Of a stretch of DNA of 64,000 nucleotides, positions 8,347-17,373 are shown one piece after another. The stretch spans positions 1,860,001 to 1,924,000 of the forward strand of contig NZ_CP060137.1 of assembly GCF_014235785.1 (NCBI RefSeq), given 5' to 3'. The DNA comes from Bacillus sp. PAMC26568 (lineage in GTDB: Bacteria > Bacillota > Bacilli > Bacillales > Bacillaceae). How positions within the stretch are numbered: the first letter of the stretch is position 1; the number at the start of each line of letters is the position of its first letter. The translations under genes were made by a program, and so were the position numbers. A model generated the notes under the pieces. It was not told where the DNA came from, did no database searches, and worked only from the letters and a program-made list of their open reading frames with translations.

Positions 8347-9687
8347 ATGACAAAACATTATGATATTGTTGTAGTGGGCGGTGGGCCAGCCGGAATCAAT
8401 GCGGCTATTGCTGCAGGCCGTAAACATAAAAAAGTATTATTAGTTGAAAGACATGGTTTTCTTGGAGGTATGTCCACAATTGCAAGTGTTTACCCGTGGA
8501 TGACTTACCACACTGAAAATGGGACTCAGGTAATAAAAGGGATAGCTGAGGAAATTGTCCAGCGCTTAAAAGATCGTGGTGCTTCGCCGGGACACCTTCG
8601 TGATACGTGCGGATTTGTCTACTCCGTAACCCCTTATGATCCCGAGGTGTACAAAGTTCTCGCTGTTGAAATGCTTGAAGAAGCCGGAGCGGATTTATTA
8701 GTCCATAGCTTTGTAGATCATGTAGAAGTTGAAAATGATTACATTCAATATATTGAGATTACATCAAAGTCAGGACGTCAAAGGGTTTACGCCGACGTGT
8801 TTGTAGATACTTCCGGCGATGCTGACATCGCGTACCTTTCAGGAGCCCCAACGCTTAAAGGCCGTGATGATGACCAGAAAACCCAGCCTTTAACGATGAA
8901 GTTCAGAATGAGAGGCGTCAATCTTCAAAAAGTGAAAAAACAAATGATCGAGCATCCCGAAAACTTTTTTAGGAAAACCCCATTTGATGAACTTCCTGAT
9001 CTGCCGTTAACTGCAGTGCAGGGCTTTTATAAGGAATGGAAGGAAGCGAATTTGCCGATAAATCGTGACCAGGTTCTGTTCTTTGCAGGACCGGCTGAAG
9101 ATGAAGTACTCGTGAATATGACGAGGGTTCAGGACTTGGATGGAACGAAGATTGAGGATTTAACAAAGGCTGAATTCGAGGGCCGCAAACAGGTGCTAAT
9201 GGTAGCCGATTTTCTTAATAAGTGGATCCCTGGTTTTGAAAATGCCTCAATATCCAGCACTGGTGCGCAAATTGGAATTCGTGAATCCCGCAGAATTGAA
9301 GGAGAATATGTATTAACAAAAGAGGATGTTGTAGCCGGCAGGAAGTTTGACGACGTCATTGCAAAAAGCGGATATCCTATTGATATTCACGCTCCGAGCG
9401 GAAGAGGTATGGAAATCGCATGGGTTGAGGGCGACGGATCGTTCGATATTCCTTACGGTTGCCTTGTTCCGAAGAAAATTAAGAATTTACTTGTAGCAGG
9501 ACGCTGTATGTCTGCTTCCCACGAAGCACTTGCGACAACTCGTTTAACACCAAGCGCGATGGCAGCTGGGCAGGCAGCTGGAACAGCCGCTGCACTTACC
9601 CATACTATGGGCACAACACCAGCTAAAGTTAATGTTAAAGAGCTTCAAAAACAGCTTGTTGAAGATGGAATGGTATTAGGGATTTAG
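8347..9687 (+). CDS. FAD-dependent oxidoreductase (PF12831-type)
   Basis: 446 aa. The N-terminal dinucleotide fold YDIVVVGGGPAGINAAIAAGR, then VERHGFLGGMSTIA, and the C-terminal NLLVAGRCMSASHEALATTR with AMAAGQAAGTAAAL, identify an FAD-dependent oxidoreductase of the family named after PF12831. The substrate is unknown. It has an excellent AGGAGGA site and a terminator 135 bp after the stop, so it stands alone. It is divergent from malP and shares its control region with the twin palindromes, so it may respond to the same sugar signal; that is inference. Confidence 0.85.
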   Translation: MTKHYDIVVVGGGPAGINAAIAAGRKHKKVLLVERHGFLGGMSTIASVYPWMTYHTENGTQVIKGIAEEIVQRLKDRGASPGHLRDTCGFVYSVTPYDPEVYKVLAVEMLEEAGADLLVHSFVDHVEVENDYIQYIEITSKSGRQRVYADVFVDTSGDADIAYLSGAPTLKGRDDDQKTQPLTMKFRMRGVNLQKVKKQMIEHPENFFRKTPFDELPDLPLTAVQGFYKEWKEANLPINRDQVLFFAGPAEDEVLVNMTRVQDLDGTKIEDLTKAEFEGRKQVLMVADFLNKWIPGFENASISSTGAQIGIRESRRIEGEYVLTKEDVVAGRKFDDVIAKSGYPIDIHAPSGRGMEIAWVEGDGSFDIPYGCLVPKKIKNLLVAGRCMSASHEALATTRLTPSAMAAGQAAGTAAALTHTMGTTPAKVNVKELQKQLVEDGMVLGI

Positions 9688-9821
9688 GAAAAGTAGAGGA
9701 TATCTTAACGACTATGACCCGAGTATTGGAAACATATAAAAGCAAGCTTGTGAGCCAGCGTATTTCATAGTTGATAAAACAATTTTTAAATGACCAAATA
9801 TAAATATATAAATCAGTGAAT

Positions 9822-9856
9822 GGTGCACTAACTCAAAAGGAGTTGTGCCCTTTTTT
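9822..9856 (+). terminator. Intrinsic terminator after the FAD oxidoreductase
   Basis: GGTGCACTAACTC pairs with GGAGTTGTGCCC around an AAAA loop, followed by six T. Confidence 0.7.
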
Positions 9857-9859
9857 ATT

Positions 9860-10219
9860 GAATATTTAATTAAAAGTCTCGTTCGCTGTTTTAGTAAAGG
9901 ATGTGTTTCTCTTACCCGCAATGCACCCGAGCGGGAACAGCTTCTTAAGATGGCTCTGAATGTTATTGAGGTAGAAACGCAAAACAGATGAAAAAGTCTA
10001 GAAATACAAATAGGGATGTGCCGATTTTACTGTTTGCCGTTCGTCGACTTAATTAAGGCAAAAAAGAACAGTTTTTCTACAAGTTGCGGATGGAGGAAAC
10101 TTTTGGTGAAGAGAGGGAATCAAGTATATGCAATAAACTATGCCTTTCGTAAGCGAGTACTAGATAATGTTGTAGTAGGCAGAAATCCTGGAAGAATTAT
10201 TAAAAAGGCAGAAATGTAA
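9860..10219 (+). other. Gap with unassignable coding remnants
   Basis: No convincing gene. One frame to about 9991 reads SLTRNAPEREQLLKMALNVI then a stop; another, to 10219, ends YAFRKRVLDNVVVGRNPGRI with a basic tail. Neither has a proper ribosome site at a start codon. They look like leftovers of genes I cannot name. Confidence 0.3.
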
Positions 10220-10248
10220 CTATACTAAATTCTGAGGGGTGAAATGAG

Positions 10249-10629
10249 ATGAAAATTGAGCATGTGGCGATCTGGGTCAAAGATTTGGAAGCTATGAAGA
10301 CTTTTTATGAAAAGTATTTTAGTGGCAAGTCAAACTCAAAGTATCATAATAAAGATAAGGAATTTGAATCTTATTTTATAAGATTTGATGGGGAAGCACG
10401 TTTAGAGATTATGCGTAAGTCAGGAATCGATAAGCAGGAAAAGGGTGATAGGATTGGTTGGGCTCATATTTCATTTTCCCTCGGAAGCAGAGAGTCGGTC
10501 AATCAATTGACAGTTAGGTTACAAACTGATGGTTACCGCCTTGTAAACGGTCCTCGTGTCACTGGGGACGGATATTATGAGAGTGTGATAGAAGACCCTG
10601 AAGGCAATCTCTTAGAATTGACTGAATAA
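10249..10629 (+). CDS. VOC (glyoxalase/bleomycin-resistance) superfamily protein
   Basis: 126 aa, the single-module VOC length. Metal-ligand positions are visible: His5 in KIEHVAIWV, His in [11 protein letters not shown] (about residue 73) and Glu in GNLLELTE at the end. The order [20 protein letters not shown], then [13 protein letters not shown], is typical of lactoylglutathione-lyase-like proteins of Firmicutes. The substrate cannot be predicted. The start has a GGGGTG site 9 nt upstream and a terminator follows 110 bp after the stop. It stands alone. Confidence 0.85.
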   Translation: MKIEHVAIWVKDLEAMKTFYEKYFSGKSNSKYHNKDKEFESYFIRFDGEARLEIMRKSGIDKQEKGDRIGWAHISFSLGSRESVNQLTVRLQTDGYRLVNGPRVTGDGYYESVIEDPEGNLLELTE

Positions 10630-10737
10630 TGCAAGGAGTACAACAAGGCCTTGTTAATTAAACGTCACAGGATAAAGTATGAAAGAGTAACTTATTTGTG
10701 AATGTTTCTACTTAAACTGACGGTGCAATGATCCTCC

Positions 10738-10771
10738 GCGATCCTTCAATAATGAGGGTTCGCTTTTTTTT
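10738..10771 (+). terminator. Intrinsic terminator after the VOC gene
   Basis: GCGATCCTTC and GAGGGTTCGC form an imperfect stem, followed by eight T. Confidence 0.6.
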
Positions 10772-10913
10772 ATTCAAATATACTTGCTAATAGAAGCTCT
10801 AGTGATTTTCAACTATCGGACACGATTGCACACAGTTTGATCACTCATTGCTTATTCGAGGACATGGAGCAAGATAGTTGAAGATTTACTTTTTTAAAGA
10901 GAAGGAGATTAAA

Positions 10914-10991
10914 ATGGCAAAAGTGTTTGGAGCAAAAATTAGTGAACGTAACTATAGTGTTAGAAAAGCTGTTTATATTTTTTTTCTTTAA
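10914..10991 (+). CDS. Possible 25-aa peptide
   Basis: ATG lies 7 nt after a good AGAAGGAGA site. The peptide begins MAKVFGAKISERNYSVRKAV and ends in aromatic/aliphatic residues. It may be a true small peptide or the start of a gene truncated by decay; the surrounding 700 bp hold no other gene. Confidence 0.3.
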   Translation: MAKVFGAKISERNYSVRKAVYIFFL

Positions 10992-11154
10992 GTTTTATTA
11001 TGATAGGTTTTCAATACCTACATGAAGAGGTGCAATTTGCAAAATAGGGAAGAGAAATAACTATCAAATTCATTAATGTATATTTTATTGGATTACCTAT
11101 ATACAAGCTAATATAAGCTAAAAATTTAGGTTAAGTTAGATTTAAACACCATGG

Positions 11155-11324
11155 TATAATAATTGCAGGCACAAGGAGACTTCAAATTAATGCTTGAAAT
11201 TATTGTAAATAATGCAATTTATAGTTCGTTTTTAAACCTGAAACGTCTCTTTGTGTGTGTGAAGACGCGTAAATCCAATGTAAGAGATTGTTCACAAGCG
11301 ATGACAGCTACTTTTGATCTTTAA
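11155..11324 (+). CDS. Possible 44-aa small protein with its own -10 element
   Basis: The coding part is 11190-11324: ATG at 11190 follows ACAAGGAGA, and a perfect TATAAT lies at 11155-11160, with only a weak -35. The peptide begins MLEIIVNNAIYSSFLNLKRL and contains two Cys. No relative is recognised. The -10, ribosome site and frame together make expression plausible but unproven. Confidence 0.3.
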
Positions 11325-11409
11325 CATCAAGTTAATGTATTGCTTGATAAAGTATATAAACTAGATGGTTATAATGAAGTGGGTATGGTTAGGAAGGAAG
11401 TGCAAAACA

Positions 11410-12117
11410 ATGGATTTTGAAATGGTTATGGCGGAATTGGAAGCGCTCGGCAAGGAACGAATTAAAAACACGTACATAAGCAATGGTGCACATGAGCCGC
11501 TTTTTGGCGTAGCTACAGGTAAAATGAAGCCGATTGCAAAGAAAATCAAGAAAAATCAGCCTTTGGCCGAGCAGCTTTACGCCACTGGGAACTACGATGC
11601 GATGTATTTTGCCGGCATCATTGCGGACCCAATGGCCATGACTGAGGCGAATTTTGAGAGTTGGATGGATGCGGCGTATTTTTATATGCTGTCCGATTAT
11701 GTGGTTGCAGTAACTTTGGCAGAAACCGATTTTGCGCAAGCTGTTGCCGATAAATGGATCGCAAGCGGTGAAGAACTTAGAATGTCGGCAGGCTGGAGCT
11801 GTTACTGCTGGCTTTTGGGTATTCGTTCTGACAGTGAATTTAGCGCAAGCAAGATTGCCAGTATGCTAGATCAGGTGGAAAATACAATTCACGATTCTCC
11901 TGATCGGACGAAATCCGCTATGAATAATTTTATCTACACAGTCGGGATTTCATATTTGCCTCTCCATGATAAGGCGCTTGAAACTGCAAAGGCAGTAGGC
12001 CCAGTCGAAGTCAGGCGGGGCAAGAAAAAAAGCAGTATCCTGCTTGCTTCAGAAAATATTCAAAAGGATATAGATAGAGGTTTGCTTGGTTTTAAACGCA
12101 AAAATGTAAGGTGTTAG
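11410..12117 (+). CDS. DNA alkylation repair protein, AlkD-like HEAT-repeat fold
   Basis: 235 aa from ATG 11410, which has AGGAAGG 9 nt upstream; the longer frame from 11365 has none. Features are PLFGVATGKMKPIAKKIKKN, LAEQLYATGNYDAMYFAGII and a C-terminal VGPVEVRRGKKKSSILLASE, the pattern of the DNA_alkylation (PF08713) family. Members are helical HEAT-like proteins, some of which excise alkylated purines. This group of shorter Firmicutes proteins has no proven glycosylase activity. The final residues (RGLLGFKRKNVRC) match the basic family tail. Monocistronic. Confidence 0.8.
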   Translation: MDFEMVMAELEALGKERIKNTYISNGAHEPLFGVATGKMKPIAKKIKKNQPLAEQLYATGNYDAMYFAGIIADPMAMTEANFESWMDAAYFYMLSDYVVAVTLAETDFAQAVADKWIASGEELRMSAGWSCYCWLLGIRSDSEFSASKIASMLDQVENTIHDSPDRTKSAMNNFIYTVGISYLPLHDKALETAKAVGPVEVRRGKKKSSILLASENIQKDIDRGLLGFKRKNVRC

Positions 12118-12276
12118 CATAGTTTGGAGTGTAACTGCACTAACGGGAACGTCAGCGGCAATGCAGATTATTACGGAAACGGGAATCAAATAGCGTGAAA
12201 TTCGAAGAAGATATTTGGGAATTTCGGAACTATACACAATTCAAGTACTACTGCTTCCCAGAATTCTTTTTTACGT

Positions 12277-12480
12277 AAATGGATTTTAATCATGGTAGCT
12301 GGTTTACTAGGAGTAACAATTATTTTTTGAAATGCTTAAAGGCGATTCGAATGAAGGAACAAAAATGCTTCAGATAAATATGAGCAGAAGTTTTCAATAG
12401 GTGATATCCAGGAATTGAGTCAAGGATATGCAGCCGGGAAACTGATACAAGCAAAAGTCAACGAAAAATCGAATGATTGA
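12277..12480 (+). pseudogene. Decayed small gene, copy 1 (pairs with 14442-14571)
   Basis: Reading frames in pieces give MVAGLLGVTIIF then a stop, then MLKGDSNEGTKML, then DKYEQKFSIGD in another frame, ending in a stop at 12478. The start resembles a signal or lipoprotein leader. A second damaged copy with different deletions lies 2.2 kb away. Neither is translatable as a whole. Confidence 0.6.
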
Positions 12481-12602
12481 TTACTTTCGTCATTATGAGC
12501 TGTTTAGAAAACCTTCTGCAGCTGTTTTGAATTAGCTGGTTGTTCCGTTATAGGACAGTTTAACGAAGGAAAAGAATTCAGAAGCATGAATATCCCAATA
12601 TT

Positions 12603-12647
12603 AAAAGCCCAATTTCTCGCTTACAACACTGAGAAATTGGGCTTTTT
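12603..12647. terminator. Strong bidirectional terminator
   Basis: AAAAGCCCAATTTCTC pairs perfectly with GAGAAATTGGGCTTTT over a 12-nt loop, with T runs for both strands. It ends the TetR gene transcript and anything arriving from the left. Confidence 0.85.
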
Positions 12648-12726
12648 GTTATTATACAACGAGCCAGATTCTAGAATGGAACAATCACTGAACGTTGTCT
12701 CCCATTCCTAATGGTTGATGGAATTA

Positions 12727-13308
12727 CTAAGAGACAATATTATTCCTTTCAAACAATTTCCATACTTGCTCCGCCATATATTCAGGTGAGTGTGGCATAT
12801 GGTTCATAATCCACCACTCCAAAGTCCCTATAAAAGCAGTGGAGGTAAATTGTATAATTACTTCCTTATCCATGTCCTGATTAATACCCTGCATATCAAT
12901 TTTTTCTTGAATGGTTGAAGTAAGTATTTTTTGTATACGTTCTCTAAATAGGGAAGTTTTTTGACTGGAGAGCATGGAAGAAAAGAATAGAAAATTCTCC
13001 TGTATATAAATAAATAAGGATTTAAGTGCCTCAATGGCTTCAATCACTTCAACATTTTCCTGAATAAACTTGGTGAATGTGCAAGATAGAATCATTTTGT
13101 CCAAGTGATCGTTTATACATTTATTGAGTAAGTCATATTTATCCGTATAGTGAAGATAAATGGTTCCACGATTAACATTGGCTCGTTCAGAAATATCATT
13201 TATTGTGATTCGATCGAATTTCTTCTCAGAAAATACTTCAAGAAACGCCCTGTTAATAGCTTCTTTTGTTCTCAAAATTCTTCTATCTGTTTTGTTTCTA
13301 ATAGTCAT
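12727..13308 (-). CDS. TetR-family transcriptional regulator
   Basis: 193 aa. The N-terminal HTH contains TINDISERANVNRGTIYLHY with TDKYDLLNKC, the TetR signature. The C-terminal ligand/dimer domain ends EYMAEQVWKLFERNNIVS, resembling the TetR_C_7 type seen in many Bacillus regulators. The gene is divergent from an SDR gene across 226 bp that carries an inverted repeat, so it is the likely repressor of both genes. The ligand is unknown. Confidence 0.88.
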   Translation of the reverse strand: MTIRNKTDRRILRTKEAINRAFLEVFSEKKFDRITINDISERANVNRGTIYLHYTDKYDLLNKCINDHLDKMILSCTFTKFIQENVEVIEAIEALKSLFIYIQENFLFFSSMLSSQKTSLFRERIQKILTSTIQEKIDMQGINQDMDKEVIIQFTSTAFIGTLEWWIMNHMPHSPEYMAEQVWKLFERNNIVS

Positions 13309-13348
13309 TTTTCACTTGCCTCCCTAGTTAATCAACACAATTCATACA

Positions 13349-13368
13349 TTTGTTGTATATCAAACAAA
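13349..13368. promoter_or_regulatory. Candidate TetR operator
   Basis: TTTGTT and AACAAA form a perfect inverted repeat with an 8-bp spacer (TTTGTTGTATATCAAACAAA). It lies 41 bp upstream of the TetR start and 167 bp before the SDR start, in the divergent promoter region. Confidence 0.5.
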
Positions 13369-13534
13369 AGCGTGATTATTAGCGATTGTATTTACTGCTT
13401 TTCTCTCTATAATAATAATCAACGGCCGTTATTTAAACAACTCGTGTTCAATATTTTTTTAAAAAACTTAGAATGATAAATGGATAGAGATATATAGGAA
13501 GTAAACACAAAAATTCCTTTAAGGAGAGCTAACA

Positions 13535-14245
13535 ATGGAAAATTTGAAATCTAAGGTGATCATTATTACAGGAGCATCCAGTGGAATTGGAGAAGCAACC
13601 ACTAAGTTTTTGGCTAAGAATGGTGCTAAATTAGTATTGGCTGCAAGAAGAGAAGAACGTCTCAATACCATCGTGAACGAAATTAACAAGGAAGGCGGGC
13701 AGGCTGTTTATAGGAAAACCAATGTGACCTCATCCGAGGAAATGCTAAAGCTCTCACAGTTTGCATTGGAACAGTATGGACGAATCGATGTACTTATTAA
13801 TAGTGCTGGAATCATGCCTAATTCTCCTTTAAATGAACTGAAAATCCATGAATGGGATCAAATGATTGATGTCAACATCAAAGGTGTACTGTATGGTGTA
13901 GCTTCGGTATTGCCGACAATGAGGGAACAGCAATCAGGTCATATTATCAACATTTCTTCTCTTATGGGTCATAAGGTAGTTCCAAACACAGCTGTGTACA
14001 GCGCTACCAAATTTGCCGTTCGCGCTATTACTGAAGGTCTGCGCCAAGAGGAGTCACCGACCTCTCATATTCGGACCACCAACATTTCACCAGGAATGAC
14101 AGCGACAGGTGTTCTTCCCGAATATCAAGATTATCCTAGCATTTCTCCTTACAGTGTCGCTCGAGCTATTGCATTTGCAATTAATGAACCCGACGAAACG
14201 GGAGTTAACGAAATTGTGATTAGACCAACGTTGCAATCAATATAA
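13535..14245 (+). CDS. SDR-family NAD(P)-dependent oxidoreductase
   Basis: 236 aa, a classical short-chain dehydrogenase. Visible motifs are TGASSGIG (about 12-19), the basic ARREE after strand 2 that suggests NADP preference, NSAG (about 88-91), the catalytic Ser in NISSLMG and YSATK (about 152-156). The substrate-binding end ([16 protein letters not shown]) resembles the YdfG-like serine/3-hydroxy-acid group, but substrate cannot be fixed. An AAGGAGA ribosome site precedes ATG. It is divergent from the TetR gene and probably controlled by it. Confidence 0.88.
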   Translation: MENLKSKVIIITGASSGIGEATTKFLAKNGAKLVLAARREERLNTIVNEINKEGGQAVYRKTNVTSSEEMLKLSQFALEQYGRIDVLINSAGIMPNSPLNELKIHEWDQMIDVNIKGVLYGVASVLPTMREQQSGHIINISSLMGHKVVPNTAVYSATKFAVRAITEGLRQEESPTSHIRTTNISPGMTATGVLPEYQDYPSISPYSVARAIAFAINEPDETGVNEIVIRPTLQSI

Positions 14246-14352
14246 ACTAGAGTTGTTCCATAGTAGTTCACAAGCTATTTCGATATTCATCAAGCACACG
14301 GGGAGTGAAGGATTTTATTAATGTACTAAAGGTATTGGAACTTCAATCATAT

Positions 14353-14385
14353 GCTGCAGAAGAATTTTTAAAATTTTTCTGCAGC
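14353..14385 (+). terminator. Hairpin downstream of the SDR gene
   Basis: GCTGCAGAA pairs with TTCTGCAGC, with A/T-rich inner pairing. The following sequence (CCTTCATTTTT) has only a modest T tract. Probably the terminator of the SDR transcript. Confidence 0.5.
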
Positions 14386-14441
14386 CCTTCATTTTTGAGA
14401 TAAAGAGGATGTTTACTCTGGTTATACAGAATCGTTTAAGT

Positions 14442-14571
14442 AAAATGGATTTTAACATTGTAGCTGGTTTACTAGGAGTAAGAAATGCTTAAAGGAGAGA
14501 ATGTAATAACAAAAATGCTTCACCATATCGAGGATAAATATGAGCAGAAATTTTCAATAGGTGACATATCG
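14442..14571 (+). pseudogene. Decayed small gene, copy 2 (pairs with 12277-12480)
   Basis: Shares GTAGCTGGTTTACTAGGAGT, AAATGCTTAAAGG and AAATATGAGCAGAA-type blocks with copy 1. One frame reads KMLHHIEDKYEQKFSIGDI, more complete than copy 1, but upstream parts are deleted. The two copies bracket the TetR/SDR pair. Confidence 0.6.
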
Positions 14572-14614
14572 GTAAACAATTAAATTTACATAATGAACTT
14601 AGTATTCAGTGAAG

Positions 14615-14637
14615 AGCAGTGAAAGCTGCTTTTTTTT
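14615..14637 (+). terminator. Short hairpin and T run
   Basis: AGCAG-TGAAAG-CTGCT followed by seven T. It closes copy 2 of the decayed gene. Confidence 0.55.
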
Positions 14638-14767
14638 ATGTAAATCTTCTGCACTTATCGAGAAATTTATAAGTAGATGTTCCGAAAGGGCCAGACATTT
14701 TTCAAGATGATCTTCTACAAACAGGCTTATATTCAAGACCAGGATTGCGACTCAATTATTGTAAGGA

Positions 14768-14798
14768 CATTAATTAAGCAGGATTAATGGTTTTTTTT
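14768..14798 (+). terminator. Weak intrinsic terminator
   Basis: CATTAA pairs with TTAATG and eight T follow. The 130 bp before it hold no intact gene, only short open frames. Confidence 0.45.
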
Positions 14799-14885
14799 GT
14801 TTAGTAATACCACTTGAATTTAATTATTCCATTAAAGTAGATACTATCTTTTATCCTTATGTTTTATAGTTTTACGAAGTTTATC

Positions 14886-14937
14886 TAGTCAAATATTGAA
14901 AAAAAGGATATAATCACATTATTATTTGTACCAATAA
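14886..14937 (+). promoter_or_regulatory. Promoter and possible GntR operator of the GH1 gene
   Basis: TATAAT at 14909-14914 with TAGTCA (4 of 6 to TTGACA) 17 bp upstream. Just after it, TTATT-TGTACC-AATAA forms an inverted repeat where a repressor would block transcription. The GntR gene two positions downstream is the candidate binder. Confidence 0.45.
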
Positions 14938-14991
14938 ATATAATATGTAATAATGAATTTAATACATTTGCACATAAATGGAGGGTTTATT

Positions 14992-16401
14992 ATGAAGTTT
15001 CCATATGATTTTTTATTCGGAGCAGCTACTGCTTCTTATCAAATAGAAGGAGCATGGAATGAAGATGGTAAAGGTGAAACGAATTGGGATGTCTTTTCAA
15101 AGATTCCGGGGAAAACGTATGAAGGTACGAACGGAGATATAGCGATCGATCATTATCATCGATACAAAGAAGATATTAAGCTAATGGCAGAGATGGGACT
15201 TGAATCGTACCGGTTTTCGATTTCATGGGCACGTATTTTGCCAACAGGAGACGGTGAAGTTAATGAAAAAGGCCTGGAATTTTATAATAATGTCATTAAT
15301 GAATGTTTAAAATATGGGATTGTTCCATTTGTTACACTGTATCATTGGGATTTGCCTCTGACGCTTGAACAAGATGGAGGATGGACGAATAAACGAACAG
15401 CTGTAGCCTTCGTCAAGTATGCAGAAATTTGTTTTCGGGCATTCGGCGACCGCGTGAAACATTGGATTACGTTTAATGAAACAGTAATGTTTTGCGAATT
15501 AGGCTATTTAAAAGGAGCGCATCCGCCTGGTATTCAAAACGATGAGAATAAATATTTTCAAGCTACACATTACGTGTTTTATGCACATGCTAAATCCGTA
15601 GAAGTCTATAAGAATTTGAATCATTACGGCGAGATTGGGATCACTCATGTATTCTTACCGGCTTACAGTGTTGATGATAAACGTGAGAATGTATTAGCTG
15701 CCAGGCATGCCAATGAGTATGGAACTTTTTGGTATTATGACCCGATTTTAAAAGGTGAATATCCGTCATATGTGGTGGAGCAATTAAAGGAGAAAGGCTG
15801 GACGCCAAGCTGGACAGAAGAAGAACTGGATACGTTAAAAAGAAATGCAGCAAAAAATGATTTTATTGGCCTTAATTATTACCAGCCTATTCGAGTAGAA
15901 AAAAATCACGAAACTGTATCAGCCATGGAACATTCAAGAGAAACATCTACTCTAGCTCCAGGCAACCCGTCTTTTGACGGCTTTTATCGGACCGTAAAAA
16001 TGGAAGATAAAACATATACAAAATGGGGATGGGAAATTTCACCTCAAGGATTTTTAGATGGGCTGCATATGTTAAAAGAGCGTTATGGTGATATTAAAAT
16101 GTATGTAACAGAAAACGGACTTGGTGATGAAGATCCGATTATTGATGGCGAAATTGTAGATGTTCCTCGAATTAAATATATTGAAGAACATTTAAAAGTG
16201 ATTAAGCGTGCAATTAATGAAGGCATTCATTTAAAAGGGTATTATGCATGGTCTGCCATTGATCTCTTAAGCTGGTTAAACGGGTTTAAAAAGCAATATG
16301 GGTTTATTTACGTGGATCATAATGATCATTTAAACCGAAAGAAAAAACTGTCGTTTCACTGGTATAAGCATATTATTGAAACGAGAGGACAGGAACTGTA
16401 A
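14992..16401 (+). CDS. GH1 6-phospho-beta-glycosidase (galactosidase- or glucosidase-type)
   Basis: 469 aa from ATG 14992, which has TGGAGGG 7 nt upstream. Catalytic Glu163 (FNE, acid/base) and Glu374 (YVTENG, nucleophile) are present. The phosphate-binding triad of 6-phospho-glycosidases is intact: Ser427, Lys434 and Tyr436 (Ser +7 Lys +9 Tyr). Ser427 is followed by Trp428; in LacG-type 6-phospho-beta-galactosidases this Trp contacts the galactose O4, whereas many 6-phospho-beta-glucosidases have another residue. No PTS gene is adjacent, so the sugar importer is elsewhere. A GntR gene follows and likely controls it. Confidence 0.9.
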   Translation: MKFPYDFLFGAATASYQIEGAWNEDGKGETNWDVFSKIPGKTYEGTNGDIAIDHYHRYKEDIKLMAEMGLESYRFSISWARILPTGDGEVNEKGLEFYNNVINECLKYGIVPFVTLYHWDLPLTLEQDGGWTNKRTAVAFVKYAEICFRAFGDRVKHWITFNETVMFCELGYLKGAHPPGIQNDENKYFQATHYVFYAHAKSVEVYKNLNHYGEIGITHVFLPAYSVDDKRENVLAARHANEYGTFWYYDPILKGEYPSYVVEQLKEKGWTPSWTEEELDTLKRNAAKNDFIGLNYYQPIRVEKNHETVSAMEHSRETSTLAPGNPSFDGFYRTVKMEDKTYTKWGWEISPQGFLDGLHMLKERYGDIKMYVTENGLGDEDPIIDGEIVDVPRIKYIEEHLKVIKRAINEGIHLKGYYAWSAIDLLSWLNGFKKQYGFIYVDHNDHLNRKKKLSFHWYKHIIETRGQEL

Positions 16402-16488
16402 GTAAAAAGGAAACCTCTTGATTTTATTCAGGGAGGTTTTGTGTATAATAGAGGCAGTAAATGATTCAATGAATAATAGGGAGATCAT

Positions 16489-17196
16489 ATGGCCGTAAAA
16501 TATAAAGAAATTGCTGATTGTTTAGAGCGTGAAATTCGGGATGGTAAATTTGATAAAACAAAAAAGCTGCCGACAGAAGAAGAACTGATCAAAAATTTTG
16601 AAGTGAGCCGAAATACGATTCGAAAAGCAATTAACCAGCTGGTCAATCGAGGGTATATCTATCAGGTTCAAGGCAGCGGAATGTTTTTACGAGACAAATC
16701 TGAAACAGATTATATAAACTTAGGCAGCCTTAGAGGATTAACAAAAGATTTGACTTCAAAAAAAATTGAGACGAAAATTCTGGCTTTACATGTGCTGGAA
16801 GCAGATGAAGGAAAAGCAAAACAATTGCACTGTGAAGCGGGAACAAAACTTTATTATATTAAGCGGCTGCGAATTGTAGATCATGAACCCTTCTCAATTG
16901 AAATAAGTTATTTTAAAAAAGATATTGTGCCATACTTAAATGAAGATATTGCAAAGAGTTCTATTTATAATTACCTGATAAAGGACTTAAAATTAAACAT
17001 TGGGTTTGCTGACAAAGTAATTAATTGTGAAAAAATCGATGAAGCAAGTGCGGAAATACTCCATGTTAATACGCAAGATCCTGCATTGATTATTGAAAAT
17101 ACCGTATGCTTAACAAACGGAACTATCTTTGAATTATCTAAATCAATTTTTCATTATCAGAAAGCAAAGATCTTAAATCGAATCAATTTTAAGTGA
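16489..17196 (+). CDS. GntR-family regulator with UTRA domain
   Basis: 235 aa. The N-terminal winged helix (about 1-70) has LPTEEELIKNFEVSRNTIRK and GYIYQVQGSGMFL. The UTRA effector domain follows with LYYIKRLRIVDHEPFSIEIS and a C-terminal VCLTNGTIFELSKSIFHY. HutC/GmuR-type members bind phosphorylated sugars and release DNA. The gene lies 87 bp after the GH1 gene, with a small hairpin (16411-16440) between them that lacks a clear T tract, so partial co-transcription is likely. Probable local repressor of the GH1 gene. Confidence 0.88.
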   Translation: MAVKYKEIADCLEREIRDGKFDKTKKLPTEEELIKNFEVSRNTIRKAINQLVNRGYIYQVQGSGMFLRDKSETDYINLGSLRGLTKDLTSKKIETKILALHVLEADEGKAKQLHCEAGTKLYYIKRLRIVDHEPFSIEISYFKKDIVPYLNEDIAKSSIYNYLIKDLKLNIGFADKVINCEKIDEASAEILHVNTQDPALIIENTVCLTNGTIFELSKSIFHYQKAKILNRINFK

Positions 17197-17285
17197 AATA
17201 AGATTGTTTAAATAATCAAAGAAACTTTTTGTTTGTTAGTGTTGTTGCTGAAATTAAAAATAGGATTAATCTAAGAGGTGGTACT

Positions 17286-17330
17286 ATGACAAAGTATCGC
17301 CTCCTTAAGTTTATTATTCAAAAAAAATAA
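17286..17330 (+). other. Very short ORF with ribosome site
   Basis: AAGAGGTGG precedes ATG and a 14-codon frame (MTKYRLLKFIIQKK) ending at TAA. Probably a remnant; nothing else is visible in the gap between the GntR and SRPBCC genes. Confidence 0.2.
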
Positions 17331-17373
17331 AGAACCAGTTGTAGGTTAACCCTAGTCCTTTTTATGTAGTTAC

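Noticed and set aside
10016..10219. 67-aa frame as a gene
   Set aside because: No ribosome site before its start and no recognisable domain; kept only as part of a remnant-containing gap.
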